A DNA stretch of 64,000 nucleotides from Halichondria panicea. Lineage: Eukaryota; Porifera; Demospongiae; Suberitida; Halichondriidae. The DNA is taken from assembly GCF_963675165.1 (NCBI RefSeq), contig NC_087379.1, forward strand, positions 1 to 64,000. Reading direction: 5' to 3'. Shown here one piece after another: positions 43,754 through 54,811 of this stretch (the stretch's first letter is position 1; each line of letters opens with the position of its first letter). Position numbers and translations under genes: made by a program. The notes under the pieces are model-generated. The model worked only from the letters and a program-made list of their open reading frames with translations, searched no databases and had not been told where the DNA came from.

Positions 43754-46700
43754 ATGCCTCAGAAGCTGCCAAATCTCATCAGCTCCACGGCAGGAGCCGT
43801 GCCTGTCAAGAATGAAAAGGGTAAGCCCTCAAATCACCCCCACACCACACACACAAACACACACACACACTACACACCCCCACACCCACACCACACATAC
43901 ACAGGGGAGCTTACTATGCAGAAGGTGAAGGTGACTCGTTATGTGAGTGGGCGGCGCCCCGAGTACGCTATCTCAGACTCTGAGAGTGAGAGCAGTGACG
44001 AGGAGGAGGGGTTTGCACCTGTGGGCGGTGAGGGTGATGTGGGCGATGTGGAAGAAGTGGAGAGTGTGAGTGTGGACGACAGACGTCTCCAGCGACTGAG
44101 AGAGAGACAGTCAGTTACTGCAAGAGAAAGAAGGTGATTCTTATGCTTTGTATACCAGGTTGAGAATGCAAGGATGTGAATGATACCGTACACCGTACAA
44201 GCATTGATTGCGTTTCTAACTATTGTGAAGTACATGGCAAGCATGGGAAATTGCATGTGCAGCATGCTCACTCACTCACTCTTTGCGTTTCTTTTGATTG
44301 CGAATTATGCTAATTTCCACATTGAAAAAACGTTGCATTTAAAACCCAATATACAGTATATTATAACTATCACTCCTTTCAGGCCAGTCATAGAACCCGA
44401 GGTACTGTACGATGCTGGGGGGGAGGAGTCTCCAGACAGTGAGGTAGAGGAGGATAGGCTGATGTCTCATAGACTAGCGGCACCACCTTCCTCCAGTGAG
44501 AGGTGAGCGACCAATGAGATGACAGTATAGTTACATAGTGACACACACACAGCTCGGACGAGGATCTTGACGAAGAAGCCCTAGAACAGAAAAGAGAGCT
44601 GATGAGGGAACGGGCAAGACAACGTGACATGGAAGAGGTTAGTTGTGGTACCCCTCGTGATGTCATCACTATCACATGACCACTAGGATGTGCTGGACGT
44701 GGTTGAGGAGGAGGTGGTTGGCAGTGGGGGGGAGGAGTCCTCAGAGTACGAGGAGTACACTGACTCAGAGGACGAGGCGGGACCACGACTCAAGCCTGTG
44801 TTTGTCAGAAAGTGAGCAAAACCAACTGTAGACTTTTATGTCCATTAATCGAAGCACTAGAGTATACACACACAGGGATGTGCCCACACTGGTCGGTGGT
44901 GGTCTAGGATCACCTCTTAGGCCTAGTATATAAAAAGCAAATTGTTGAATTGATGGAAAATAGCCACCAACTCGACCATTCTGGCCACGTCACTGCAGAA
45001 TATAATTTAGTTATGGTCAATTTACAATATCTGCTTCCGCCTACCTCAGGTTGGATAGAGTGACGATACGTGACCAGGACGAGGTGGAGAAGCAAACAGT
45101 GGAGTTAGAGAAAGATAAAGAGTACGCAGCAGAGCTGAGGAAGAAGGAATCACACCGAGTGAGTGGGACCCTTGAAACATAAGCAGTATATTTGTGTACT
45201 ATACTCCTCACCTTCTTGTAGTGCTAAACCACTCTGTGTGCATGAACTGGTGATTGGTCTTATTGGTGTGTGTTAGATACACCTCTATTTTCTGGGGGGA
45301 AAAAAGCAAAATTAAGTGACTAACTTTGATTGCCCATAAATTCAGATGATGCATAACTTGTGTTCGGAGCATCCAATGTCAAATTTTCTGAAAGCTTAGA
45401 AAAAAACCTTTCAAATGATGTGTTTCAATCCAAAATTTAGTCGGGGCCATAATTTGTCATTTTTCGGCCTTGGACCATGGGGCTATTAATAATCCATAGT
45501 ACGGCCAAAATAATTGGCAAATACTGAAATATGATTTTTGATGACACCATTTGAACTTTTTTTTTCTAAGCTTTCAGAAAATTTGACATTGGATCCACGG
45601 AATTCAAGTTATGGCAGCCGAAAGAATCCCCGAACCATTGAATAAACGGAGTGTAGTTGAACATCTTTCAACAGCCACAACTTGAGTACCGTTGATCCAA
45701 TGTCAACAATTTTATAATTTTTAGAAAGATACCTTTCAAATGATGTGTTGCAATCCAAAATTTAGATGTGGGCCATAATTTGTCATAAATTTTTCGGACT
45801 TGATATTTGGCTTAAGTTCTTTTATCTCTCAAATAATTATGAATGCAAGGAAGCTTTATGAAATTGAATCACATGCTATAGCAGCTGAAAGAGTCCCCAC
45901 ACCTTTGATTAGGAATGGGGGGGTGTAGTTGAACATCTTGCTGAACCCCGCTGTACTCCATAAGTTACATGTGTGTTCTGGACATCTCCCCGTAGCTTGT
46001 GGAGGCAGCAGTAAAGGAAGAGTTAGCGGTAGAGCAGGGGGCGGGGTCTCTGGATGCTGTGGTTGTCACTGACGACGAGAATGATGAGATGGAATATGAG
46101 GAATGGAAAGTTAGAGAACTCAAGAGAATCAAGAGAGACAGAGAAGAGAGAGATAAGTACGTGGGTGTGTGTGTGTGTGGGCGTGTGTGTGTGTGTGTGT
46201 GTTACCCTCCCCCCTACAGGATTGAGCGTGAGCGTGATGAGATAGAGAGGATGCACAACATGACAGAGGAGGAGAGGAAGGCTGCTCTGAGGAACCAACC
46301 CAAGCAAGTCACCAACCAAATGGAGAAGGGGAAGTATAAGTTCCTGCAGAAGTACTACCACAGAGGAGCCTTCTATCTGGTCAGTCATAGTACACTGTTG
46401 TTCTGTGGTGCCTGAGCTTATGATGTATTGTAGACTTGGAGCTACTGTTTGTTTTACTGGATTGTAAAAGTTTTAATTTTAGATACAGTACGTATTACAG
46501 TGAGTTGAGTATTGTAGAAGAGGCACATCTTGACTAATACCCTTCAAATACAGTTGTTCTAATACAACAGACACTTCGCATGCTCTATAAAAATCTGTTC
46601 CAATTATACCCAGACAATTTCCAAAATAATTATTTTTTGCTGTCCGATAAATTAGAAGATATACGGTATATACTGCTCTTTTTATCACACACCCCACACA

Positions 46701-47050
46701 CCCCCACCCACCCACACACACAGGACGAGGAGGAGAATGTGCTCAAGAGGGACATTGCTGAGCCCACACTAGAGGACCACTTTGATAAGACAGTTCTGCC
46801 AAAGGTCATGCAGGTCAAAAACTTTGGACGTGCTGGAAGAACTAAGTACACTCATCTGGTTGATCAAGACACGACCGAGGTAATCATGTGATAATCATGT
46901 TATGGTCATGTGATATGCCACGCCCCCCAACAGATTGATAGCCCATGGACTCAGATAACACCAGTCAACCTCAAGTTTCAAAACAAAGGGGGTGGAGCTA
47001 AACAGATATTTGTGAAACCTACGTATAAGAAACGAAAACTAAATGATTAA
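43754..47050 (+). CDS. MFAP1: Microfibrillar-associated protein 1 (spliceosomal)
   Basis: Starts [20 protein letters not shown] and ends [15 protein letters not shown] at 47048-47050. The order of segments is that of MFAP1: [20 protein letters not shown], long acidic stretches ([29 protein letters not shown]), [15 protein letters not shown], then [39 protein letters not shown], and the C-terminal [40 protein letters not shown]. Despite its name, MFAP1 is a nuclear component of the pre-catalytic (B) spliceosome and works with PRP38. About ten exons. The intron at about 45163-45993 is filled by family A repeats. All conserved blocks are intact. The identification is firm. Confidence 0.95.
44879..44990. 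repeat. Family B fragment in an MFAP1 intron
   Basis: GCCCACACTGGTCGGTGGTG, ATCACCTCTTAGGCCTAGTA and AATAGCCACCA follow the block order of the element at 170-402, with an internal deletion. Confidence 0.6.
45335..45960. repeat. Two family A foldback repeats in an MFAP1 intron
   Basis: Two adjacent copies in the orientation opposite to most of the 21.6-kb array. Words include CTGAAAGCTTAGAAAAAAAC, CTTTCAAATGATGTGTTTCA, TTCGGCCTTGGACCATGG, then inverted CTAAGCTTTCAGAAAATTTG and AAGTTATGGCAGCCGAAAGA. They nearly fill the intron. Confidence 0.75.
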
Positions 47051-47236
47051 CTTCTTTAACAAATTCATGCAATCTTTGTTGTACGTGCACATCTTTTTTT
47101 GCTCATATTATTTGCAAAATTTATTGAAATGTTAAGGAGATGGTTTATGAAGAACATTCAGCATTGCACAAGTAGTCGACACAAGGAAACTATAAAAGCT
47201 TGATATAAATAACGGTACACTAATTAACGAGGTAGT

Positions 47237-48521
47237 CTATAATTTGTTGAGTTTCCAGTCGTAGTCTCTACTCTTAACCTCTACACTATGCCCGGAGGCT
47301 AACAACTTCTCTAGCTGCTCCTGTTTGCTGACTGGCAGGTACTGACACACCCACCTGTATATAGCGAGGGGGGGGGCGGGGGATTAATAAACAAATAATT
47401 TATTATCTATAGTAAATACATACAGCAAATTTTTGTATGAATTACCCAAATTCTACAGCTCAGAATAGTATTGCAGTAAACGTAGTTTTAATTTTGGATG
47501 ATGCTCCACAATACAAAAAATTTCACTGCGTATATGAAATAACCCGCTATACAGTACCACAGAATGATGTCACTACTTACTGCAGTAGCTCTTTCTCTGT
47601 GGCCCCAAAGTCAGATGCATACCAGTGGAATATCTTGCTGATGACCACGCCTCCTGCAGTCACCTCTACTTCCTGAGAGCAGAAGTTGGTGGCAGCACTG
47701 TTTAGAGCTAACTCAAGGTTGGTACCAGAGTACACCTGGATAGCCGGGCAAGACTGGAGGGGGTGGTTTGTAAGGGTTAAAGGTCATGATGATAGCGTAT
47801 CACCTTTGCTCCACAGACGAGGGCAAAGTGTATCCGAGGGTCACATGACTTGAGTGAGATCTTAGCTCTAGGATCATCCTCTGAGAACGGACGTTTGCTG
47901 GCTGATGGGTGTGGCTTGTTACCTATAGCAACATGTGTATAAACCACCACCACACAGGTTACACACACGCACCTCTCAGCACTCCATGTTCAATATCATC
48001 CAATGAATACACTAGTCCTCCGATATCATAGGCAGTCTTTTGCCAGAACTGCTCCACCCCTAACACTGACGAGGGTAGCTCCTCACTAGCAGCTAGCCCG
48101 TGGATAGTCAGACTGTTGTAGATATCTGATAAGGGGGTGTGGTCAAGGAGGACACTTACACACACACATAAAGGTACTTCATATACTATTATTATTATGA
48201 AGGACTCTTGTTAATATTAAGTGTAATAAAAATTACTATTACTTATTTTAGGATACTAATAAAGAAAGCCATTTTGTGGGTGTGGTCCAGAGAGGAGGGA
48301 TCACAGGTGACCAATCGGGTGCTCAGATCAATGTACTCACGAAACAGCTCACTCTCCCTCAGTCGCTCGTAGTCAATGCCACGCCCATCTTCAGTCATGT
48401 GATGTCCCTTTAATTGGAGCATGCTTCGTTGTAATTTTAAAGAAATGTCTAGAGGTGGTACAGTCTCTTGTAAGTTGGCTGCGTCTTTAGTGTGATTAAG
48501 AATATTATACTCCGGCTCCAT
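47237..48521 (-). CDS. DUF547-domain protein
   Basis: Reads from MEPEYNILNHTKDAANLQET at 48521 to DYDWKLNKL, TAG at 47237; about 270 residues in about five exons (48257-48521, 47973-48125 and three more). The DUF547 signature is clear: GRGIDYERLRESELFREYID, AFFINIYNSLTIHGLA, YDIGGLVYSLDDIEHGVLRG, KSCDPRIHFALVCGAKSCPA, then SKIFHWYASDFG. DUF547 has a papain-like/transglutaminase-related fold suggestion in the literature, but no proven activity; the C-G-A-K-S-C motif and following residues are the conserved core. Proteins with it occur in plants, protists, bacteria and some animals. Its ATG lies 2 bp after the CMC2 stop on the same strand; no separate promoter space exists unless the mRNA starts inside CMC2. 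Its frame stays open upstream to about 48620, overlapping CMC2. Confidence 0.8.
47421..47556. repeat. Inverted-repeat element family C
   Basis: Starts TACAGCAAATTTTTGTATGA and ends ATAACCCGCTATACAGTA, matching the ends of the 23.2- and 23.6-kb copies. It sits in an intron of the DUF547 gene. Confidence 0.6.
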
Positions 48522-48523
48522 GA

Positions 48524-48757
48524 TCAGTCGTCTTTGTTCATTTGCTGATACCGTTTCTTCAAAGCTATCGATTGTTGTAAGTTCTTCCGCTGCTGTTGCT
48601 TGTACTCCTTGTAAAGACAAGAGTCTAGGGCTCTCTTGAAATCGTTGCAGGCTCCCAGGAACTTCTTGTAGGGGTGATCAGAATGGCACTTCTGCAGAGC
48701 CTCGATGACTTCCTTACACTCTTGGCTGTGCAGATGAAGGGATAAGTTGGGGTGCAT
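48524..48757 (-). CDS. CMC2: COX assembly mitochondrial protein 2 homolog
   Basis: An intronless frame of 77 residues from MHPNLSLHLHSQECKEVIEA at 48757 to YQQMNKDD, TGA at 48524. It has the twin CX9C motif: C-KEVIEALQK-C and C-NDFKRALDS-C, with the CMC2-type start (MHPxLSxHLH). Twin CX9C proteins are imported to the mitochondrial intermembrane space by the MIA40 relay and form two disulfides; CMC2 acts in cytochrome c oxidase assembly. Length matches human CMC2 (79). The start codon is supported by the conserved first residues. It is 227 bp head-to-head from SHOC2, and its stop is 2 bp before the DUF547 start codon on the same strand. Confidence 0.88.
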   Translation of the reverse strand: MHPNLSLHLHSQECKEVIEALQKCHSDHPYKKFLGACNDFKRALDSCLYKEYKQQQRKNLQQSIALKKRYQQMNKDD

Positions 48758-48984
48758 GGCTAAGATGACCTTTGACCCTGATCTAACTATTCGCTTTTTC
48801 TGTTTAATATTTCTTTTTTGAGATGACCTTCGACCTCGATCTAATTGTTAGTGTTTTTCAGATTTCAATATTACTTGATTAGGCTTGGCCGTGCAATGAA
48901 CGATCGTGTGGAGTCGTGTACTGTAGCTAGAGTTATCCTTGTTTAGGTGTCAAGGAGACTTCATTAGACTAGACAATACTAGCC
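48758..48984. promoter_or_regulatory. Divergent promoter, CMC2 and SHOC2
   Basis: This 227-bp spacer lies between two start codons. A doubled word GATGACCTTTGACCCTGATC / GATGACCTTCGACCTCGATC occurs at about 48766-48785 and 48821-48840. TGACCTTTGACC resembles a direct-repeat nuclear-receptor half-site pair; that reading is only suggestive. Confidence 0.35.
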
Positions 48985-49726
48985 ATGAGTGCGCTAAAGA
49001 AGATGTTCGGTAAGAAGGGGAAGGACGAGCCAGAGGAAAGTACCAGCCCGGGAGCTGAAGAGGGCCCTGCTGACAGTGAACCTGTTAGAACTAGAGGAAT
49101 CATGTTTGCTGGCGAGGATGACGATGATGAGCCTCCCAAGAGGAAGGGAGGTGGTATATCATTCGCTGAACCTCCTCCTCCTGATTCTAAAGACTCAAAG
49201 AAGAAGAAAGCTAAGGGGAAACATGTTCGAGTTGTGCTAGAAGAAGACGCAGAGTCTGGTAAGAAGACGAAGAGCAAGTCCACATCCAGCAAGACAAAGA
49301 GCCAGCCTCCGCCAATAGTGAGTGGACTGACCCTGCACTATCAACCACTGTAGTGACAAATCCACTTCACTGTTATTGGCACGTATGTGTGTGTGTTTTG
49401 AAAACCCTGGATAGCGATTATCTATTATCAAAACACTAAGTTTATCACACTAAGATGAACCGACAAACATTTCCCACTTATTCCTGTTCACTATAATCTA
49501 GTGTGTTTGCAGGTGGCCACTCTCCCAGGACTGTACTATGTTAATGTGTCAAATTCTGGTATAATTCAATGATGTGTTTATTGGAGTGTTTTAATTACCA
49601 ATGTTAATTGCCACTTCAGGAAATCAAGAAGAAGATCAGCAAGTGCAAGGATGAGAAGTCACCCATTCTAGACCTGAGCAAAGCTGATGTGAGTGTGTGG
49701 GGTGTCGGGTATGGGTGTGAGAGTGT

Positions 49727-49768
<42 letters not shown>

Positions 49769-52700
49769 TCAGTGAGCCGTGGCGTGTGTATGCATACCAA
49801 GTATAGTGTATCAACTGGTAGCATTAATCCTGTCTTGTCTAGTGTGGTATGTTGTGTGTGTCTATATTAAGGTACATGTATCCCTATGTTGTGTTGTGCC
49901 AATCACTGACATTGTTGTGGTACCTTCTCCCATTCAGTTGTCAGAGATACCCTCCAGCATTAAAGAGGTAAGAACACCTCATCCAGCTCTGTATATTGGC
50001 AGATATTGACCGTGTGTGTGTGTCCACTGTACAGCTTCACTGGTTGGAGGAGCTGTATGCATATGGTAATCGCGTGGGCAGTCTCCCGCACGAAGTCTGT
50101 AACCTCAAGAAACTCAGAAAACTAGCAGTCAACGAAAACCTCCTCCAAACTCTACCAGGTGTGTGATGTGTGGGTGGTGTGTGATGTGTGCCCCTCCCTT
50201 GAGGTGGTGTGTGATGTGTGGGTGGTGTGTGATGTGTGCCCCTCCCTTGAGGTGCTTCGTTTACAAGAATGCAGTACATTTTCCCAGTAGATTAGTTGTA
50301 TTTGCATGTATCAGTTGTTGGTGGTATCCCATTCCTTGAATTAGTGTGATGTACAGTAGTAACATGACACCCTCTGGTGTGGCCTTGCCTTCATTGCAAT
50401 ACCTCTGGTCAAATTTGGTCTTGTTGTATCTTGCTGGGTATTTATAGAGAAGCTGGTGTGCCAAGGCTCTGTGTTTGTGTGTGTGTGCAGTCAGCCAATT
50501 GTAGCTTGTGGTCATAGCAGTCGTTGCATGGTGGTTGGAATGTGCACACACAGCATTTTATATTGTGCTAATAGTAGCATGTACATTGCTGTGTTATCTC
50601 TTACAGATGACCTTCGTAACCTTGTGGCTTTGCAAGTGCTGGATCTGCGTCACAATCGCTTTAAAGAGATTCCCTCGATCATCTTCCAGCTCACTGCACT
50701 CAAGACACTGTATCTGCGATGTAACAAGATTAAGGTCGTACAGCCAGAGCTGGGGAACCTCCAGGTATTGTGTGTGTGTGTGTGTGTGTGTGTGTGGGCG
50801 GGCGAGGGTGTGTGTGTGGGAGGAAGGCTAGCTTCTTGACTATGTATAGGATATGTCCTGCCTCGTCCTGTAGAAACCATTTGTCTACACATGTGTGTTC
50901 ACCATATAAGGGCATGAAGTTCTTTGTGTTGAGTCTGGATTGGCTTGATTGGTTAATCTGTTTGCTATTGTAGCGACTTCTAGAGTACATACCAAGCTAC
51001 ACACTAACTTGTCTCTAACCCTTATATTGTGTTAACTGTATCCCCTCAGAACATCACAACTCTGATTCTCCGTGAGAACAAGATCACTGCCCTCCCTCCA
51101 GATATCGGCCGTCTCACTTCAATCACAGCCCTCGATGTGTCTCACAACAACCTCCACACTCTACCAGAGGGTAACAGTTAGATCATGATTATAACGTATA
51201 ATGTATAGTGTGAGCATATAAACAGAGGTTTTAGTGCTCATGTTTCACCATGTGTAGAGATTGGTCAGTGCAGTCAACTGGTGTTCCTGGAGCTACAACA
51301 TAACGAACTCCAGTCGCTACCGGTAACCGTCGGCAACTGTACCTCCCTACGACGTCTTGGGCTGAGGTAATTAGACAATCCAGTACAATCCTGAATATCC
51401 TCTCTAACCTGTATACATGTGTATGTGTGTGATGTGTGTGATATGTGCAGGTATAACAAGTTGGCTGAGCTCCCCAACACTTTGTGTGAGTGTACGGAAC
51501 TGGAGGACATCAGTCTGGAGAGCAACTCACTACAATCACTACCAGTAAGAACTCATTAACTGAAACCTCACATTTTAAGAGCTTCCATTTTTAGCATGTG
51601 TGTGTCTAATCCGGTACTCTCTCTCTTTCCTGCCTCCTTGTTCATTCTGTCTCTCTTTAATTCCGACCTCCAGGAGCAGTTGTTTGGCTCAATAAAGAAG
51701 ATCACGGCCATCCAGTTGAGTAGGAACGGATTCGTTGCTTTCCCCATCTCAGACCCCACCCACCTCGGAAAAGTCAACGTAAGTGTTTCATATTCTGTGT
51801 ACCGCATTACTAGAATGTTTTGCGAGTGAAAACTTTTGCGAATGAGCCAAATCAGCAGAAAATGTGACCCTTTGCGATCTACATGTAACTATTGCGTTCT
51901 GGCAAAGATCGTGTGTCATTACCAGTACCAGTAAAGTTAGCATAATTATGTTTGATGCTTGCAAAACATTTTTAGTGATACAGTATTTCAACCCCCCACA
52001 GTCCCTGACCATAGAGCACAACAAGATCACCAAAGTTCCTCTGGGGATATTCTCACAAGCCCCTGAGTTAACGAGTGTTAATCTAAGGGACAATCAAATA
52101 GCAACTCTACCACTGGACTTTGGTACGTGGGTGGCACTCACTGAGCTGGACCTGGGCACCAACCAGCTCTCATCAATACCAGAGGATATCCAAGAGCTCA
52201 CTAGACTAGAGGTCTTGGTCCTCTCCAACAATGCCATCAGAGTGAGGAAACCTTCACACACATGTAGCTGTTAGGTAGTGCTACAATATGGTGTGCTTAG
52301 ATTGATTTCTGGTAAAAATGTTCATTTTATGAAAAAAGCATGGGCTGTTATAACATTATTTTCAGCCTGTATCCCACCTCCTCCTGTAGAACCTGCCCAA
52401 GGGCATCTCTGCCTTGCGTAACCTTCGTATGTTGGACCTGGAGGGGAACAAGTTGGAGTTCCTAGCCACTGAGATCAGCTACCTCAGGGAGTTACAGAAA
52501 CTGAACGTTCAGTCCAACAGAATCACTAACCTGCCCCGAGGATTGGGGTAAGTATGACCCCTTTATCGTTATTATGACTATCATTAAACTGTTGGTCATC
52601 TGTTTCCTTTGTTGCCTCAAATTGTTTTGTGGGTATTGAACACTGTTTTTAATATTTTTGACACAATGTACAGTTGACAAATATCACGCACCAAGTTAAT

Positions 52701-53537
52701 ACATGTACACTGTGCTTTGTCTGTTGACCCTCCTCCCCCCTCTTGTGCAGATTGCTGGTGAACCTTCAGTACCTCGGTGCTGGAGAGAACAACCTCCTCG
52801 AGATCCCAGCAGAGATAGGCACTCTAGAGAACTTGGAGGAGTTGTATTTGAATGACAATCCTAACCTCCAGTCCCTGCCCTATGAGTTAGCTCTCTGCAA
52901 GCGCCTGGCTCTAATGAGTGTCGAGGGTTGTCCTCTCTCTCGACTGCCCCCTCATGTAGTCGATGGAGGCCCCTCCGCTATTATACAGGTGGGTGTGGCA
53001 TGTGTAGCCTTAAGTTATTATTAGTGAATGTGATCTATTAAATGGAGTTGTAGTTTAAACATCTTTCAACAACTATAACTTTAATACCGTTAACCCAATG
53101 TCCAAAATTTTATGATTTTCTGAAAGCTTAGAAAAAGACCTTTCAAATGATGTTTTTCAAGGCCGTAATTTGTCATTTTAAGCCTTGGACCATGGGCTAT
53201 TATTCATGGGTACGGCCAAATTGGCAAATACTTTTATTTCTCAAATATAAACTTTGATAATATCATTTGAAAGGTCTCTTTCTAAGCTCTCAGAAAATTA
53301 GAAAATCTTTGAAATTTGATTTGCGGAATTCAAGTTATGGCAACTGAAATAATCTCCGAACCATTGATTGGCGCGTGTGTGTACGTACGTACACATGTGC
53401 TTTGTACATTAGTTACCTTATGCCAAATACGGTACGCATGACAACAATTCCTGCCAGCATGCATATTAACCCCTCCCCTTTGCCCCACCCCCCTACAGCA
53501 CCTCAAGTACCAAGGCCCCTATCGAGGTATGCGGTAA
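48985..53537 (+). CDS. SHOC2: Leucine-rich repeat scaffold SHOC2 (SUR-8)
   Basis: Starts [20 protein letters not shown] and ends [18 protein letters not shown] at 53535-53537. The N-terminal about 115 residues are charged and disordered and include GGISFAEPP and RTRGIMFA, either of which could act as the PP1-binding RVxF-like element (human GVAF). About 20 LRRs follow: [96 protein letters not shown], then [20 protein letters not shown]. The [18 protein letters not shown] stretch is identical to human SHOC2. With MRAS and PP1C it dephosphorylates the inhibitory RAF site. About 12 exons, several introns with TG repeats or mobile elements. Identification is firm. Confidence 0.95.
51811..51974. 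repeat. Inverted-repeat element family D
   Basis: The left end TAGAATGTTTTGCGAG and the right end CTTGCAAAACATTTTTA are inverted. The body carries CAGAAAATGTGACCCTTTGC, then GATCTACATG. A second copy in opposite inner orientation lies at 55270-55365. It is in a SHOC2 intron. Confidence 0.65.
53040..53370. repeat. Family A foldback repeat in the last SHOC2 intron
   Basis: Words in order: CATCTTTCAACAACTATAAC, CTGAAAGCTTAGAAAAAGAC, CTTTCAAATGATGT, AAGCCTTGGACCATGGGCTA, TATCATTTGAAAGGTCTCTT and AATTCAAGTTATGGCAACTG. It is one full palindromic unit of about 330 bp. Confidence 0.75.
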
Positions 53538-53885
53538 CTGACCCCCATGAACCCTACCGATATAGCGATTGTCGTAGTAAATAACAATTTTACAACACTT
53601 ATTTTAGTATTTTTGTATGGTCAGTGAGCCATAGATTATTCAACCTGTTTGGGTGTGCACTGATTGTTTCGCCAGATAAGACTCTTAGATCTCATTGTCA
53701 CTGTAAGTAATTAACTTATAATTATTAAAAATTATTAAAGTGTTCACTGTTTCACTATTATTATGGTTTAATTATTATTGTCCATATCACATTGAAAAAA
53801 AGTTTTTTTGCAACACAATAAATTGATCAGTGAAGAAGTACACACACAACATATCAATAAACAGAATAAGCCGCTTTAGTTTCAG
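53538..53885. other. Convergent 3' spacer, SHOC2 and RPL32
   Basis: 348 bp, AT-rich, with several ATTATTAAA/AATAAA-like words, such as at 53816-53821 (AATAAA). It presumably holds both 3' UTRs. No other feature is seen. Confidence 0.5.
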
Positions 53886-54517
53886 TTATTCGTTTTCTTC
53901 ACTTCTCAATTTAGCGTTGGCATTGACGACCTTGATGTCCAGTTGTTGTGCCCTCTCCACTATCAGACGACGCTTCCTGGCAGACACTGTGTGTGCAATC
54001 TCAGCAGCATAGCGACGGTTGGACATCATCAGCACCTCTAGTTCCTACCAAGGGAATAACACTATAATTTATACAGCGTGTAGATACAAATACACAGTTG
54101 TCCAAGACAGGTACGTATTGTAAGACACTAATTTTCTCCCATGATAATTATTCACTACGCTAAGTTTCGAAAAGTTAATATTAAAAAGCAGTACTAATGG
54201 TGGTGGATTTATTCGTACCTGTACGTTGTTGACGACAAACTTGTAGAATCCATCGGGCATCTGGTTTCTGCTTTTTCTGTTTGAGCCATAACCAATGCTG
54301 GGCATTAAATAGACTCCACTGAAGCGTCTCCTCACACGATTGTCGATACCCTTGGGCTTCCTCCAGTTTTCCTAACATAAAGGGGAGGGTAAGAGAGGCT
54401 CCTAGAGCGAGTTAAGAGTGCTCTTACCTTGACCTTCTTGTAACGATCTGACTGATGACGAATGAACTTCTTGGTTCGCTTCTTGAGATGCTTGACGGTC
54501 TTGATAGGCTTGGCCAT
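53886..54517 (-). CDS. RPL32: 60S ribosomal protein L32 (eL32)
   Basis: Three exons, 54428-54517, 54219-54371 and 53886-54044, give 133 residues from [20 protein letters not shown] to [10 protein letters not shown]. Hallmarks: [75 protein letters not shown] and the near-invariant LRSEENE end. It is a structural protein of the large ribosomal subunit. Human RPL32 is 135 residues. A pyrimidine-rich stretch (on the minus strand) lies upstream near 54530-54545, as often at ribosomal-protein promoters. It lies head-to-head with the adenylate-kinase-like gene about 294 bp away. Confidence 0.97.
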
Positions 54518-54811
54518 GGCTGTATCTAGCAAAGGAGAGAGTAGGGTAATGGATGATAGCTACGTACGACTAAAGGGTTAAGCTAATAGGCGATGAGAGG
54601 AGATACAAATACTTACTTAGTCCACCACGAGGATCAGAAAGAAAGCAACCACGTGGGTGGAGCTCATCACGTGCACACTCTTAGCAACGCAAGGGAGACA
54701 GTGGAAAGGTGATTCATTTCAATTAATTTTTGATGCTGAATGAATGTAAATTGTTTTTTTTTGTATTCAGGTGCATAATTCAACTGTTCATGCACCTCCA
54801 TTGCATGCACG

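Noticed and set aside
49636-49824. Minus-strand frame with a His-Thr run
   Set aside because: It is the (TG)n tract at 49728-49767 in a SHOC2 intron read in reverse.
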